A stretch of 64,000 nt of DNA from an uncultured Eubacteriales bacterium (GTDB taxonomy: Bacteria > Bacillota > Clostridia > Christensenellales > Aristaeellaceae), in the NCBI GenBank assembly GCA_900315675.1, contig OMZY01000003.1, positions 230,450-294,449 on the forward strand, read 5' to 3'. Below, piece by piece: positions 26,301 to 34,050 of this stretch. Under the pieces are notes generated by a model, which did not search any database, was not told the DNA's origin, and saw only the letters and a program-made list of their open reading frames with translations. A program made the position numbers and the translations under genes. Each line of letters begins with the position of its first letter. Position 1 is the first letter of the stretch.

Positions 26301-27766
26301 TTGATATCCCGTTTGAAGTCTTCCTGGGCTTTGAGGGAGACAAGGTGCCTGATATTGACCTGAACTTCTCGGGTGAATACCAGAACCGGGCGCACCACTA
26401 CGTGGAAGAACTGTTCGGACACGACCACGTATTCCGCGCGGGTACCATTTCCGGTCTGGCGGACAAAACCGCATACGGCTATGTGCTGAAATACCTGGAG
26501 GAACGCGGAATCCAGGCAGGAAACGCGGAAAAGGAACGGCTGGCCCTGACCTGCACCGGTGTGAAACGCACCACCGGCCAGCACCCGGGCGGCATGGTTG
26601 TTGTGCCGCTGGAATATGAGATCTATGACTTTACTGCGGTACAGCATCCGGCGGACGACCTGGAAAGTGACTTTACCACCACCCACTTCGACTTCAACAG
26701 CATGCATGACATCCTGGTGAAGCTGGACTGTCTGGGCCATGATGACCCGACGATGTTGCACGAGCTGGAGCTGCTGACGGGCATCAACTTCAAGGATGTG
26801 CCGCTGGATGATCCGGGCGTGCGCAGCCTGTTTGCCTCCCCTGAGGCGCTGGGCGTGACAACAGAGGATATCCTGTGCAATACCGGTACCTACGGTGTTC
26901 CGGAATTCGGCACGGGCTTTGTGCGGGGCATGCTGGAGGAAACAAAGCCCCATACCATGGAAGAGCTGCTGCGGATTTCCGGTCTGAGCCACGGTACGGA
27001 CGTGTGGCTGGGCAACGCCCAGGAGCTGATTGCCAATGGCACCGCCACCCTGAGCGAATGCGTCTGCTGCCGTGACGATATTATGAACTATCTGATCGAC
27101 AAGGGCGTGAAACCGAAACTGGCGTTCACCACAATGGAAAGCGTCCGTAAGGGCAAGGGCCTGAAGCCTGAAATGGAACAGGCCATGCTGGACCAGAACG
27201 TTCCGGACTGGTTCATGGACAGCTGCAAAAAGATCAAGTACATGTTCCCGAAGGGCCATGCCGTTGCGTACGTGACGATGAGCCTGCGGGTGGCCTGGTT
27301 CAAACTTCATGAGCCGCTGGCTTACTACTGCGCCTATTTCACGGTGCGCGGCGACGGCTTTGACGCATCCACTATGCTCCTACCGCCGGCTGATTCCCGG
27401 AAGAAGATCAAGGAAATACGCAATATGGATTCTCCCTCCGCCAGGGACAAGGATATCGCAACCTGCCTGGAGCTTGTACTGGAGATGAACATGCGGGGGA
27501 TCCGATTCCTGCCGGTGGACCTGTACAAGAGTGATGTCCGGCGTTTCCTGATTGAGGACGGTAATATCCGCTGTCCCTTCATCAGCCTGCCGGGCCTGGG
27601 AGAGAGCGCGGCCATTCCGATTGTGGAAGCACGGAAGGACGGACCGTTCATCAGTATTGAAGACCTGCAGAAACGGGGCAAGGTCGGAACCTCTGTGATT
27701 GAAATGCTGCGGACACACGGCTCCTTACAAGGACTTAGTGAGACAAATCAGATCAGCATGTTCTAA
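23303..27766 (+). CDS. polC: DNA polymerase III alpha subunit, Gram-positive PolC type
   Basis: This 1487-residue replicase has N-terminal and OB regions. The PHP domain (from VELHMHTNMSTMD, about residue 388) is split by a DEDD proofreading exonuclease (VVLDFESTG near 472; HRAVHDATATA near 613). Further on come a Cys4 zinc site (CTHC...CPEC, about 962-992), the catalytic PDIDLNFSGEY near 1015 and the C-terminal helix-hairpin-helix part. It ends NQISMF, close to the usual PolC tail and consistent with a beta-clamp binding motif. The ribosome binding site is distant (AAAGGA, about 16 bases before ATG). Its last 20 bases form the left arm of a perfect inverted repeat. Confidence 0.97.
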   Translation: MSYEDLMARIARDIPELAGKLDSPRIVYVKSLKKTYITFESSVLAGEKEFLKLGNILREMFPGRPLAVRIISPGLKADFLEDPTPYRQVLDDFLRRNYPMARGWIGKIGWRMEKNQLTDATGGDNGEGLLTLIFPDDISLQVMKKSDVGPRLARAIKEIFAANLRVEMTVEGTREERLRRMREERKDATLTVTAAEMAERYGTGIAGEKEPAPKKPAGEKKPVKKEGQPEKPEVKLLPVNPEAKAFGKPIIGRSVADRPVEIRELNGESGLVVVQGEIFKLEQKELKGGEMLLVTFAVTDYTSSVLCKIFFRYRGRFMKKEEAAATPITDEERAAVKEKVDRIKEGMCVKIRGECLYDNYARDLSISVRDMVETEKEERMDTAEEKRVELHMHTNMSTMDALTPVDKLISRAAKWGHPAVAVTDHGVLQSYPAAFRAAKGKIKLIPGCEGYLIDEKPIVEEPDDRPYDGPIVVLDFESTGLNTGKARIIEIGAVKLEGGTVIDSFEQLVDPGEPLGPEITNITGINDAMLQGQPRAEEALPKLMEFIGDLPIAAHNAHFDASLLKAELKRLGRSLTVPVLDTLSYARKLYPDLKSFRLGALCKQLGVSLKNAHRAVHDATATAHCLQRMFEDTREKHPEAVSEKELNAALTGGAIGESWHIILLAKNRTGLVNLNRLVSISHLEYFKRVPHMPRHIIQKYREGLIVGSACEAGELFRAVVNREDHERIKQIASFYDYLEVQPIGNNAFMLRDGQVSSEEELRDLNREIVKLGEELNIPVVATGDVHFMDPKDAIGRAIIQAGMKFADADLQPPLYFKTTNEMLEEFSYLGKEKAKEIVIDNPRMIADQVEEIKLFPKHPKGEDTFQPFWDDAEDRIQQMTWDTAEELYGSPLPQIVEARLKKELKSIVGYGYCTLYSIAQKLVSRSLQDGYLVGSRGSVGSSLVARMCGITEVNALPPHYRCTHCRKGFFDVDKSQYHVGVDLPDKNCPECGQPLTKDGFDIPFEVFLGFEGDKVPDIDLNFSGEYQNRAHHYVEELFGHDHVFRAGTISGLADKTAYGYVLKYLEERGIQAGNAEKERLALTCTGVKRTTGQHPGGMVVVPLEYEIYDFTAVQHPADDLESDFTTTHFDFNSMHDILVKLDCLGHDDPTMLHELELLTGINFKDVPLDDPGVRSLFASPEALGVTTEDILCNTGTYGVPEFGTGFVRGMLEETKPHTMEELLRISGLSHGTDVWLGNAQELIANGTATLSECVCCRDDIMNYLIDKGVKPKLAFTTMESVRKGKGLKPEMEQAMLDQNVPDWFMDSCKKIKYMFPKGHAVAYVTMSLRVAWFKLHEPLAYYCAYFTVRGDGFDASTMLLPPADSRKKIKEIRNMDSPSARDKDIATCLELVLEMNMRGIRFLPVDLYKSDVRRFLIEDGNIRCPFISLPGLGESAAIPIVEARKDGPFISIEDLQKRGKVGTSVIEMLRTHGSLQGLSETNQISMF

Positions 27767-27786
27767 AGAACATGCTGATCTGATTT
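27745..27786. repeat. Perfect 20-base inverted repeat at the end of polC
   Basis: Left arm 27745-27764 is native polC coding sequence (the conserved C-terminal tail). After AA, the right arm 27767-27786 is its exact complement. The stop TAA straddles the centre. No T run follows. The downstream spacer also has GTAGGAAG/GTAGGAGG-type tandem bases, a small hairpin (TGTCATCGC/GCGATGACA) and AATTAAG heptamers (27843-27863). Confidence 0.88.
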
Positions 27787-27954
27787 GATGTAGGAAGTAG
27801 GAGGTAGGAGGGAGAAAGCAGTGTCATCGCAAAGCGATGACAAATTAAGAATTAAGAATTAATGGTGGCAGGCGGTTATACTGCCTGCATGAGCAGGAAA
27901 AAACGGCAGAAAAGGCGAAATGTATAAGATAACGGTAAAGGAGGGAAGACGGGT

Positions 27955-28293
27955 ATGTATCGTTCGATGAACCTGAAGGGTTTTCTGGCCATCCTGGGAG
28001 TTATGCTGCTCATCTTCCTGATTGTGCACAGCGTGCTGCAGGGTGCCGTAAACAATAAAGCGGAAGAAGAAAAGATGCTGCGCATCCAGAAGACCCGGCT
28101 CGAAGAAGAGAACAAGGATCTGAGCAACAGGCTGGATGTGATTGGTACGGACGCGTATATTATGTCCAGTGCCGTTAAGGATTATGCCTATGTGCGGCAT
28201 GACGCTATCCGCTTTGAGTTTACCAATCCGGAGGCGCTTTATGCCTACACGGAGGAAGAACTGCAGATTCTGATGGATGAGATGAACGATTGA
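27955..28293 (+). CDS. FtsL/DivIC-like cell-division protein
   Basis: This 112-residue protein has a short cytoplasmic start, one membrane segment (about residues 8-28) and an external coiled coil (about residues 35-62, with KTRLEEENKDLSNRL), followed by a short tail with YVRHDAIRFEF. The layout matches septum-formation initiator proteins (DivIC/FtsL), which bridge to FtsB/FtsQ-like partners at the division site. GGAGGG precedes it. It is followed 15 bases later by the Ppx/GppA gene, a neighbour often seen for DivIC in Clostridia. Confidence 0.75.
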   Translation: MYRSMNLKGFLAILGVMLLIFLIVHSVLQGAVNNKAEEEKMLRIQKTRLEEENKDLSNRLDVIGTDAYIMSSAVKDYAYVRHDAIRFEFTNPEALYAYTEEELQILMDEMND

Positions 28294-28308
28294 GGAGGAT
28301 AACCAACC

Positions 28309-29241
28309 GTGAGAGCTGCCGTGATCGGGATCGGTTCCAATTCAGTAAGAAGTCTTCTGGTGGACGCGGAAGGAGCGGAGTTTAAACGCCTCCGCCGGGA
28401 CCGCGAGGGGACGCGCCTGTTTGCCGGACTGGACGAAGCAGGCAACCTGGACCGGGAAAGCATGGAGAAGACTGTGGCCGCGGTCCGGAAAATGGCTGAA
28501 GACGCATCACGGCTCGGTGCGGAAAAACTGGCGATCTTTGCAACCAGCGCGGCCCGGGACGCGGCAAACGGCGCTGAGTTCATGGCAACGGTGGAGCGTG
28601 AGACAGGTGTTCCGCTCCGGATTATCAGCGGGGAGGAAGAAGCGGAACTGAGTTTCCTGGGAGCCTCGGCGGCAGTAGAGGCTAAACGCTGCGGTATGAT
28701 TGACATCGGCGGCGGAAGCACAGAGATTGCAATCGGCACCCCGGCGGGAATTGAATGCGCTTTTTCGTGCCAGATGGGAGCGGTCAGGCTTTTCCGGAGA
28801 CTGCGTCTGGAACGGAAAGAGGATATGAAGCCGGTAGAAGTTGCCGCGGCGGAAATCCTGGACGAAGAGCTTCAAAAATATCCTGACCTGGCCTTGCCCG
28901 GCACCTGGGTCGGAACAGGCGGCACCTTTACCACGCTGGCAGCGATGGCACTCGGCCAGCCCTGGACAAACCGGACCAACGTGCAGGGAACGGTAATTAC
29001 CTGCGAACAGATCCGGGAGATCGGCGAGAAACTGGCTGGAATGAATGTGGAGGAACGGAAACAGCTGCCGGGACTCCAGCCCAGCCGCGCGGACATTGTG
29101 GTTCACGGGATCTGCATCCTGCTGGGCGTGATGGGACGGCTGAACATGGACCGGATCACAGTCAGCGAATGGGGAAACCTGGATGGATATATTCGCAAGA
29201 ATTACTGCGGTAATTCTTGCGAATATAGCAATGAAAAATGA
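28309..29241 (+). CDS. Ppx/GppA-type exopolyphosphatase or pppGpp phosphatase
   Basis: This 310-residue protein has the actin-like ATPase fold motifs of the family: GIGSNSVRSLL at the start, ATSAARDAANG, ISGEEEAELSF and IDIGGGSTEI. It covers only the N-terminal phosphatase domain and lacks the HD-like extension of E. coli Ppx, as is typical of short Ppx proteins. It hydrolyses terminal phosphates of polyphosphate or pppGpp; which one cannot be told. The start is GTG 28309 after GAGGAGG. The C-terminus ends NEK-stop, written by the AATGAAAAATGA repeat exactly as in dxr. Confidence 0.9.
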   Translation: MRAAVIGIGSNSVRSLLVDAEGAEFKRLRRDREGTRLFAGLDEAGNLDRESMEKTVAAVRKMAEDASRLGAEKLAIFATSAARDAANGAEFMATVERETGVPLRIISGEEEAELSFLGASAAVEAKRCGMIDIGGGSTEIAIGTPAGIECAFSCQMGAVRLFRRLRLERKEDMKPVEVAAAEILDEELQKYPDLALPGTWVGTGGTFTTLAAMALGQPWTNRTNVQGTVITCEQIREIGEKLAGMNVEERKQLPGLQPSRADIVVHGICILLGVMGRLNMDRITVSEWGNLDGYIRKNYCGNSCEYSNEK

Positions 29242-29261
29242 AGAATGAAAAATGAAGAATT
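29204..29261. repeat. Inverted repeat and heptamers at the end of the Ppx gene
   Basis: ATATTCGCAAGAATTAC pairs perfectly with GTAATTCTTGCGAATAT around TGCG; the left arm is coding. AGC and then AATGAAA, AATGAAG, AATGAAA, AATGAAG and AATT follow (29230-29261). The stop (29239-29241) lies in the second heptamer. Confidence 0.85.
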
Positions 29262-29347
29262 GCATAATGTGACGGCAATCCTCAAAAGTCATAACGGATG
29301 ATGATTTTTGATTGATATAGATTATTTCATTGATTTGGGAGAAAGAA

Positions 29348-30103
29348 ATGCTTGAGTTAAAGAACATCTCCTTCCAGGTGGACGCGGAAGGGAAAGATAA
29401 AGAGATTATCCGGAATATCAGCCTGACGATACCGGACCGGAAACTGGTTGTGGTGACCGGACCGAACGGAGGCGGAAAGTCTACGCTGGCAAAGCTGATT
29501 GCCGGCATTGAAAAGCCCACTGAAGGGCGTATTTTTTTCAACGGGGAAGATATTACGGAGCTGGGTGTGACGGAGCGGGCCAAGAAGGGTATCGCGTACG
29601 CGTTCCAGCAGCCGGTACGGTTCAAGGGAATCCGGGTGCTGGATCTGATCCGGATTGCCGCGGGAAAGACCCTTTCCATTTCAGACGCATGTGAATACCT
29701 GTCCGCCGTGGGGATGTGCGCCCGGGACTATGTGGACCGGGAAGTGAACGCGAGCCTTTCCGGCGGCGAACTGAAGCGGATTGAGATCGCTACGGTGCTG
29801 GCCCGGCAGGCGGTGCTGTCCGTGTTTGACGAGCCGGAAGCCGGTATTGACCTGTGGAGCTTCAGGAACCTGACGGAAGTGTTCCAGAAGATGCGGGAAG
29901 ATATTCGCGACAGTTCCATCCTGATTATTTCCCACCAGGAACGGATTCTGGAAATTGCTGATGAGATCATTGTGCTGAAGGACGGCAAAGTGGAGAAACA
30001 GGGAACGCGGAATGAGGTTTATCCGCACCTGATGATCAATGAAAAAGCGGCCTTGTGCGAAGGCCCGTTCAAGATGACCGGGAAGGAGGGAACGGAATGC
30101 TGA
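29348..30103 (+). CDS. sufC: Fe-S cluster assembly ATPase
   Basis: This 251-residue ATPase has Walker A GPNGGGKST, the SufC-type Q-loop AYAFQQPVRFKG, signature LSGGELKRIEIA and Walker B VLSVFDEPEAGIDLWS. It powers the SufB/D scaffold in iron-sulphur cluster assembly. I chose ATG 29348 for the GGGAGAAAG before it. It overlaps the next gene. No sufS, sufU, sufE or separate sufD is adjacent, so this looks like the minimal two-gene Suf arrangement. Confidence 0.93.
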   Translation: MLELKNISFQVDAEGKDKEIIRNISLTIPDRKLVVVTGPNGGGKSTLAKLIAGIEKPTEGRIFFNGEDITELGVTERAKKGIAYAFQQPVRFKGIRVLDLIRIAAGKTLSISDACEYLSAVGMCARDYVDREVNASLSGGELKRIEIATVLARQAVLSVFDEPEAGIDLWSFRNLTEVFQKMREDIRDSSILIISHQERILEIADEIIVLKDGKVEKQGTRNEVYPHLMINEKAALCEGPFKMTGKEGTEC

Positions 30104-31023
30104 AGCTTGATGAAATTCAGAAGCGGCTGCTCCGGGAAGTGGCAGACCTGCATGAAGTGCCGGAAGGTGCCTACAACATCCGTTCCAACAGCGTCTCCGC
30201 CGGAAGACAGTCCACAGCCAACATCGAGATTGTTCCCAAGGAAGAAGTCAGCGGTCTGGAGATCCGGATCAAACCCGGAACCAAAAACGAGAGTGTTCAT
30301 ATTCCGGTGGTGATGACCCAGAGCGGATTGAAGGAGACGGTGTACAACGATTTCTTTATCGGAGAAGGCGCGGATGTGGTGATCATTGCCGGCTGCGGCA
30401 TTGACAACTGCGGCAACCAGGATTCCCAGCATGACGGCATTCACCGCTTCTATGTGGGGAAGAACGCCAGGATCCGGTACGTGGAAAAACACTACGGATC
30501 CGGTACGGGAAGCGGCAAACGGATCCTGAATCCGGGTACGGAAGTGTATATGGAAGAAGGCAGCTATGCCGAAATGGAAATGGTGCAGATCAAGGGCGTG
30601 GATGACACGGAACGCACCACAACCGCGGAGCTGGCTGCCGGAGCGAAACTGGTGGTGCGGGAACGCCTGATGACCCACGGGGATCAGCGGGCGATCAGCA
30701 ACTATGTGGTGAACCTGAACGGAGAAGGCTCCAGCGCGGACGTGGTTTCCCGTTCGGTGGCCCGGGATCATTCCTACCAGAAGTTCGACGCGAAGATTGC
30801 CGGCAACGCAGCCTGCCACGGACATACGGAATGCGACTCCATCATCATGGATGAAGGCCGCATCCTGGCGGTACCGGCCCTGGAAGCAAACAACGTGGAC
30901 GCGGAGCTGGTGCATGAGGCGGCCATCGGCAAGATTGCCGGCGAACAGCTGGTGAAACTGATGAGCCTTGGACTGACCGCCGCGGAAGCGGAGGAACAGA
31001 TTATCAACGGATTCCTGCAGTGA
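30097..31023 (+). CDS. sufB: SufB/SufD-like Fe-S scaffold protein
   Basis: This 308-residue protein has the right-handed beta-helix core of the SufBD family (QDSQHDGIHRFYVGKNARIRYVEKH, MEEGSYAEMEMVQIKGVD, SVARDHSYQKFDAKIAGNAACHGHTECDSII) and the conserved C-terminal helices (LVHEAAIGKIAGEQLVKLMSLGLTAAEAEEQIINGFL). It is shorter than SufB of the full operon (about 470 residues), as expected for the minimal SufC-SufB-like system, where one scaffold replaces SufB and SufD. ATG 30097 overlaps the sufC stop. Whether it is named SufB or SufD is a matter of convention. Confidence 0.88.
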   Translation: MLKLDEIQKRLLREVADLHEVPEGAYNIRSNSVSAGRQSTANIEIVPKEEVSGLEIRIKPGTKNESVHIPVVMTQSGLKETVYNDFFIGEGADVVIIAGCGIDNCGNQDSQHDGIHRFYVGKNARIRYVEKHYGSGTGSGKRILNPGTEVYMEEGSYAEMEMVQIKGVDDTERTTTAELAAGAKLVVRERLMTHGDQRAISNYVVNLNGEGSSADVVSRSVARDHSYQKFDAKIAGNAACHGHTECDSIIMDEGRILAVPALEANNVDAELVHEAAIGKIAGEQLVKLMSLGLTAAEAEEQIINGFLQ

Positions 31024-31026
31024 AGG

Positions 31027-31164
31027 TTATTCCCTGTTCTGCTTATGCAGAACGGGGAATAAATGAATTATTTTCCTTCGGAAAATATGAATTATTGGGC
31101 GTGCCGCCCAATATGAAATATCTGCCTTCGGCAGATGTGAATTATTCGCCGCCACGCGGCGAAT
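31027..31164. repeat. Inverted repeat plus hairpin array D
   Basis: TTATTCCC(T)GTTCTGC pairs with GCAGAAC(G)GGGAATAA (31027-31062). Four hairpins with stems ATTTTCC, ATTGGGCG, ATCTGCC and ATTCGCCGC follow, each perfectly paired and separated by ATGAATT, ATGAAAT or GTGAATT. Unit 1 has the same stem as unit 2 of array A. Confidence 0.87.
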
Positions 31165-31210
31165 GTGACAGTTACTGTTACTCATCTGAACAATGGCAAA
31201 CCACAAACCA

Positions 31211-31233
31211 GACAAAAGAACCGTCCCCTTGTC
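31211..31233. repeat. GACAAAAGAACCGTCCCC-type intergenic repeat
   Basis: An imperfect palindrome GACAAAAG...CTTGTC around AACCGTCCC. I recall very similar short repeats between genes in many Clostridia. Function unknown. Confidence 0.45.
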
Positions 31234-31243
31234 TGAAAGGATA

Positions 31244-31280
31244 AAGAGACAGCGGAGCGAATGCTCCGCTGTCTTTGTTT
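31244..31280. terminator. Terminator between sufB region and degV
   Basis: AGACAGCGGAGC, loop GAAT and its complement are followed by TTTGTTTT on the plus strand. It lies between convergent genes and may serve both. Confidence 0.8.
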
Positions 31281-31288
31281 TACTCAGA

Positions 31289-32167
31289 TCAGGCCTGGGT
31301 TTTGGTGCCGATGAAGCACAGAGCGATGGTTCCGGGGCCGGCGTGGGCGCCGATAACCGGACCGACGTTCTCGATCATCACGTTGGCGCCGGGGAGCTTC
31401 TGCTCTACCAGGGCTTTTGTGCGCTGCGCGTCTTCAAGGCAGTCGGCGTTCAGGACGATGATGGGGCTCTCCTCCGGATCGGGGGCGAACTGCAGCATTT
31501 TGTCCACGATGAAGGCGATGGCCTTCTTGTGGCCGCGGATCTTGTCATTCGCGGCAAGGGTACCGTCGGGCGCTTCGGAAATGATGGGCTTGAGGTCCAG
31601 CATGGTGCCGACGGTGGCAGCGGTGGCGGAGATACGGCCGCCGCGCTTGAGGTACTTCAGGTCATCCACGATGAAGTAGGCCTGGGCACGGAGCTTGTTG
31701 TCTTCCAGCCAGGCGGCAACTTCCTCAATGGGTTTGCCGGCGCGGTACAGCTCATGAGCCTTCAGAACCAGCAGGGTCATGGGGCCGGAAATCCGCAGGG
31801 TGTCCACGACGATGAACTTCCGCTCCGGATATTCAGCCAGGAGCTTTTCCCGGGCACTGTAAACGGCCTGCAGGGTGCAGCTGAGCTTGCTGGAGAAGGC
31901 AACGAAGAGCAGATCCTTGCCTTCCTTGAGGATGGGCTCAAAATAATCCATATAAGACGCTTCATTCAGCGCGGAGGTGACGGGAACAGCACCGTTGCGC
32001 ATAGCGGTGAAGTAACTCTTGTGATCCAGCATCTGGCCGAGATCGTCAAAGAATTCCCTTCCGTCCAGGGCATAGGGCATATAAACGACCGGAATGTTGT
32101 ACTGCTGTTTCAGGTGAAACGGCAGGTCACTGTCGCTGTCGGTCATAAAAACATAGTTCTGTTCCAT
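31289..32167 (-). CDS. DegV family fatty-acid-binding protein (FakB-like)
   Basis: This 292-residue protein has the DegV signature elements: TDSDSDLP at the start, VTSALNEASYMDYFEPIL, FVAFSSKLSCTLQAV, the VVDTLRISGPMTLLV loop, and LKYLKRGGRIS. DegV/FakB proteins bind a fatty acid and present it to FakA kinase for phosphorylation. No FakA gene is nearby. GGAGG precedes the start, with a promoter at 32186-32213. It is transcribed alone. Confidence 0.92.
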   Translation of the reverse strand: MEQNYVFMTDSDSDLPFHLKQQYNIPVVYMPYALDGREFFDDLGQMLDHKSYFTAMRNGAVPVTSALNEASYMDYFEPILKEGKDLLFVAFSSKLSCTLQAVYSAREKLLAEYPERKFIVVDTLRISGPMTLLVLKAHELYRAGKPIEEVAAWLEDNKLRAQAYFIVDDLKYLKRGGRISATAATVGTMLDLKPIISEAPDGTLAANDKIRGHKKAIAFIVDKMLQFAPDPEESPIIVLNADCLEDAQRTKALVEQKLPGANVMIENVGPVIGAHAGPGTIALCFIGTKTQA

Positions 32168-32185
32168 GTCGGGGCCTCCTTCAGG

Positions 32186-32213
32186 ATTATAGTATAAAAG
32201 GATAAAGTATCAA
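32186..32213 (-). promoter_or_regulatory. SigA-type promoter of degV
   Basis: On the minus strand: TTGATA (32213-32208), a 16-base spacer and a perfect TATAAT (32191-32186). Confidence 0.8.
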
Positions 32214-32276
32214 CATTGCCATTTTATAGCACAGAGGAGGAAAAAGCAAGACTGCACGCGGGTGTACAACATAAGG

Positions 32277-32302
32277 AAAACTGCCGGGCATTGCCCGGCA
32301 GT
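32277..32302 (-). terminator. Terminator of the 5'-nucleotidase gene
   Basis: ACTGCCGGGC, loop AAT and GCCCGGCAGT are followed by TTT on the minus strand. Confidence 0.8.
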
Positions 32303-32324
32303 GAAAGGAATTAACGGTTACAGA

Positions 32325-33998
32325 TTATTCCGCGTGAACAGAGACGATGCGACCCTGTCCGTAGGGCTGGTCATAACCTTCGCCGACAACGCCGCCCAGG
32401 GTCTGGGTGATGTAGTCGATCAGGACCTGGTTATCCAGCTTGACGGACTCCTGCAGAACCTTGCAGCCATCGAACATGGTGTAGCCGTCGCCGTTGTTCA
32501 GCAGCTGATAATCATGGGAAGCGAGGGTGTAGATCTTTTCGGGATCCAGGGGTTCGCCGCCGACTTTGACGTTACGGACGCGGCGTTCCTTGGTGTCGTC
32601 CACACCGGCAAACATCTTGCTTTCATCCTGAATGACGGGGGATTCGATTTCGGAATCATACTCGAAGGTGATACCGGAAACCTGATCAAAGCCGCCGAAT
32701 TCGCCGGGCAGGGAATGCACGGACCACTCGAGGGCGTCCAGCACCTGCTGGCCGGTGACTTCGATGACGGTCAGGCTGTTGCCGAAGGGATGCACGCTCA
32801 GGATGTTGTTCAGGGTCAGGTCGCCGGCATTCAGCTGAACACGGATGCCGCCGCCGTTGACGAAGGCGATATCGGTGTTGCCGCCCTGGTCACGGTAAGC
32901 ATCAGCGCACAGGTCGCCCAGGTTGGTTTCGGCCCGGCGGATGATCCGGATGGGTTTGCCTTCATCGGTCTTGGCTTCGGGATCGTTGATGTACAGATCC
33001 ACAGCGGTCTTGGCAACCACTTCCTGCAGCTTCGCGTTCAGCACATCGGAAGCAGCGGAAACAGCTTCGCTGCCGACGTTGTTCAGGGACAGCAGCTTCG
33101 GAGCGGCGACGGAAGAATCCCAACCGAAGAGCTGGGAGGAAATGGTGCCGTCCTTGGCGATGGTCAGGGCGCCGATGTTGGCAAGCTTGGTGCCGCAGGC
33201 GGAACGAACTACGTCGGCCCCTTCCTTATTCTTTACAACCGCCTGCTCGGTATCATGGCTGTGGCCGTCGAGCCAGGCGTCAATACCCGTGGTGTTGGCG
33301 ATGACATCGCTGTACATCCAGGGAGAGCATTCTGCTTCATTACCGAGGTGAGCCATGACGACGACGTAATTGGCGCCTTCAGCGCGGGCGTCGTCCACGC
33401 TCTTCTGAACCGCGGTATAGAGGGCTTCACCGGTTTCATCCTGCAGGAAGCCGTAGATGTATTCACCCTGGTCATTCATGAAATAACGGGGGGTGGAGGA
33501 ACGCAGGGTCATGGGAGTGGTTACGCCCACGAACGCGATTTTCACGCCGTCAAATTCCTTGATGATGTAGGGCTTAAAGATCAGCTCGCCTTCCTTGTTG
33601 AAGTTGCAGCTGAGGTAGGGGAAGTTTGCCTTCTGCGTCAGCTCCAGGAAACGGTCCATGCCGTAGTCGAACTCATGGTTGCCGGGGATGGCAATGTCAT
33701 AGCCAACGGCGTTCATGATATCGATGATGCCCTCGCCGGTGGTCATGGTGCCGATGGGTTCACCCTGGATGGCGTCGCCGTCATCCACCAGCAGGACATG
33801 ATTGTCAGCGGACAGGCTTTCCTTTACCGCATAAAGGCCGGCAAAACCCCAACCCTGATCGATGCCGCAGTGTATGTCACTGGTGAACAGGATGACCAGA
33901 TCTTTTTCCAGCGCCGGAGCAGCCGCTTCTTCCGCAAACGCGGCGCAGCAGCCCAGCAGCAGGCAAAATGCCAACAGAAGACCAAGCAGTTTTTTCAT
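32325..33998 (-). CDS. Secreted 5'-nucleotidase / cyclic phosphodiesterase family protein
   Basis: This 557-residue protein has a signal peptide (about residues 1-22, ending CAAFAEE). Its N-terminal two-metal phosphoesterase domain carries TSDIHCG, DDGDAIQGE, GNHEFDYG and a C-terminal His motif (DGHSHD). Its C-terminal nucleotide-binding domain carries FVNGGGIRVQL and HPFGNSLTVIEVTGQQVLDALE. Such enzymes release nucleosides and phosphate from nucleotides outside the cell. No sortase motif or anchor is seen, so it may be free or held by its signal. A Cys pair inside the signal (GCCAAF) could act as a lipobox, uncertain. Confidence 0.92.
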   Translation of the reverse strand: MKKLLGLLLAFCLLLGCCAAFAEEAAAPALEKDLVILFTSDIHCGIDQGWGFAGLYAVKESLSADNHVLLVDDGDAIQGEPIGTMTTGEGIIDIMNAVGYDIAIPGNHEFDYGMDRFLELTQKANFPYLSCNFNKEGELIFKPYIIKEFDGVKIAFVGVTTPMTLRSSTPRYFMNDQGEYIYGFLQDETGEALYTAVQKSVDDARAEGANYVVVMAHLGNEAECSPWMYSDVIANTTGIDAWLDGHSHDTEQAVVKNKEGADVVRSACGTKLANIGALTIAKDGTISSQLFGWDSSVAAPKLLSLNNVGSEAVSAASDVLNAKLQEVVAKTAVDLYINDPEAKTDEGKPIRIIRRAETNLGDLCADAYRDQGGNTDIAFVNGGGIRVQLNAGDLTLNNILSVHPFGNSLTVIEVTGQQVLDALEWSVHSLPGEFGGFDQVSGITFEYDSEIESPVIQDESKMFAGVDDTKERRVRNVKVGGEPLDPEKIYTLASHDYQLLNNGDGYTMFDGCKVLQESVKLDNQVLIDYITQTLGGVVGEGYDQPYGQGRIVSVHAE

Positions 33999-34050
33999 AA
34001 CGTTTCCTCCTTCGGATCATTGGTTAGATATGTAAATTTATCCTGAGGCA

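Noticed and set aside
25178-27310. Antisense open frame of 710 codons in polC
   Set aside because: A shadow of the G/C-rich third positions of polC, with no recognisable domain and no promoter or ribosome binding site.
27888-27926. Short basic frame MSRKKRQKRRNV before the DivIC-like gene
   Set aside because: It has no ribosome binding site and 12 codons only; it arises in a repeat-rich spacer.
32262-34046. Plus-strand open frame of 594 codons opposite the 5'-nucleotidase
   Set aside because: The minus-strand frame has a signal peptide and catalytic motifs; the plus-strand reading is a shadow.
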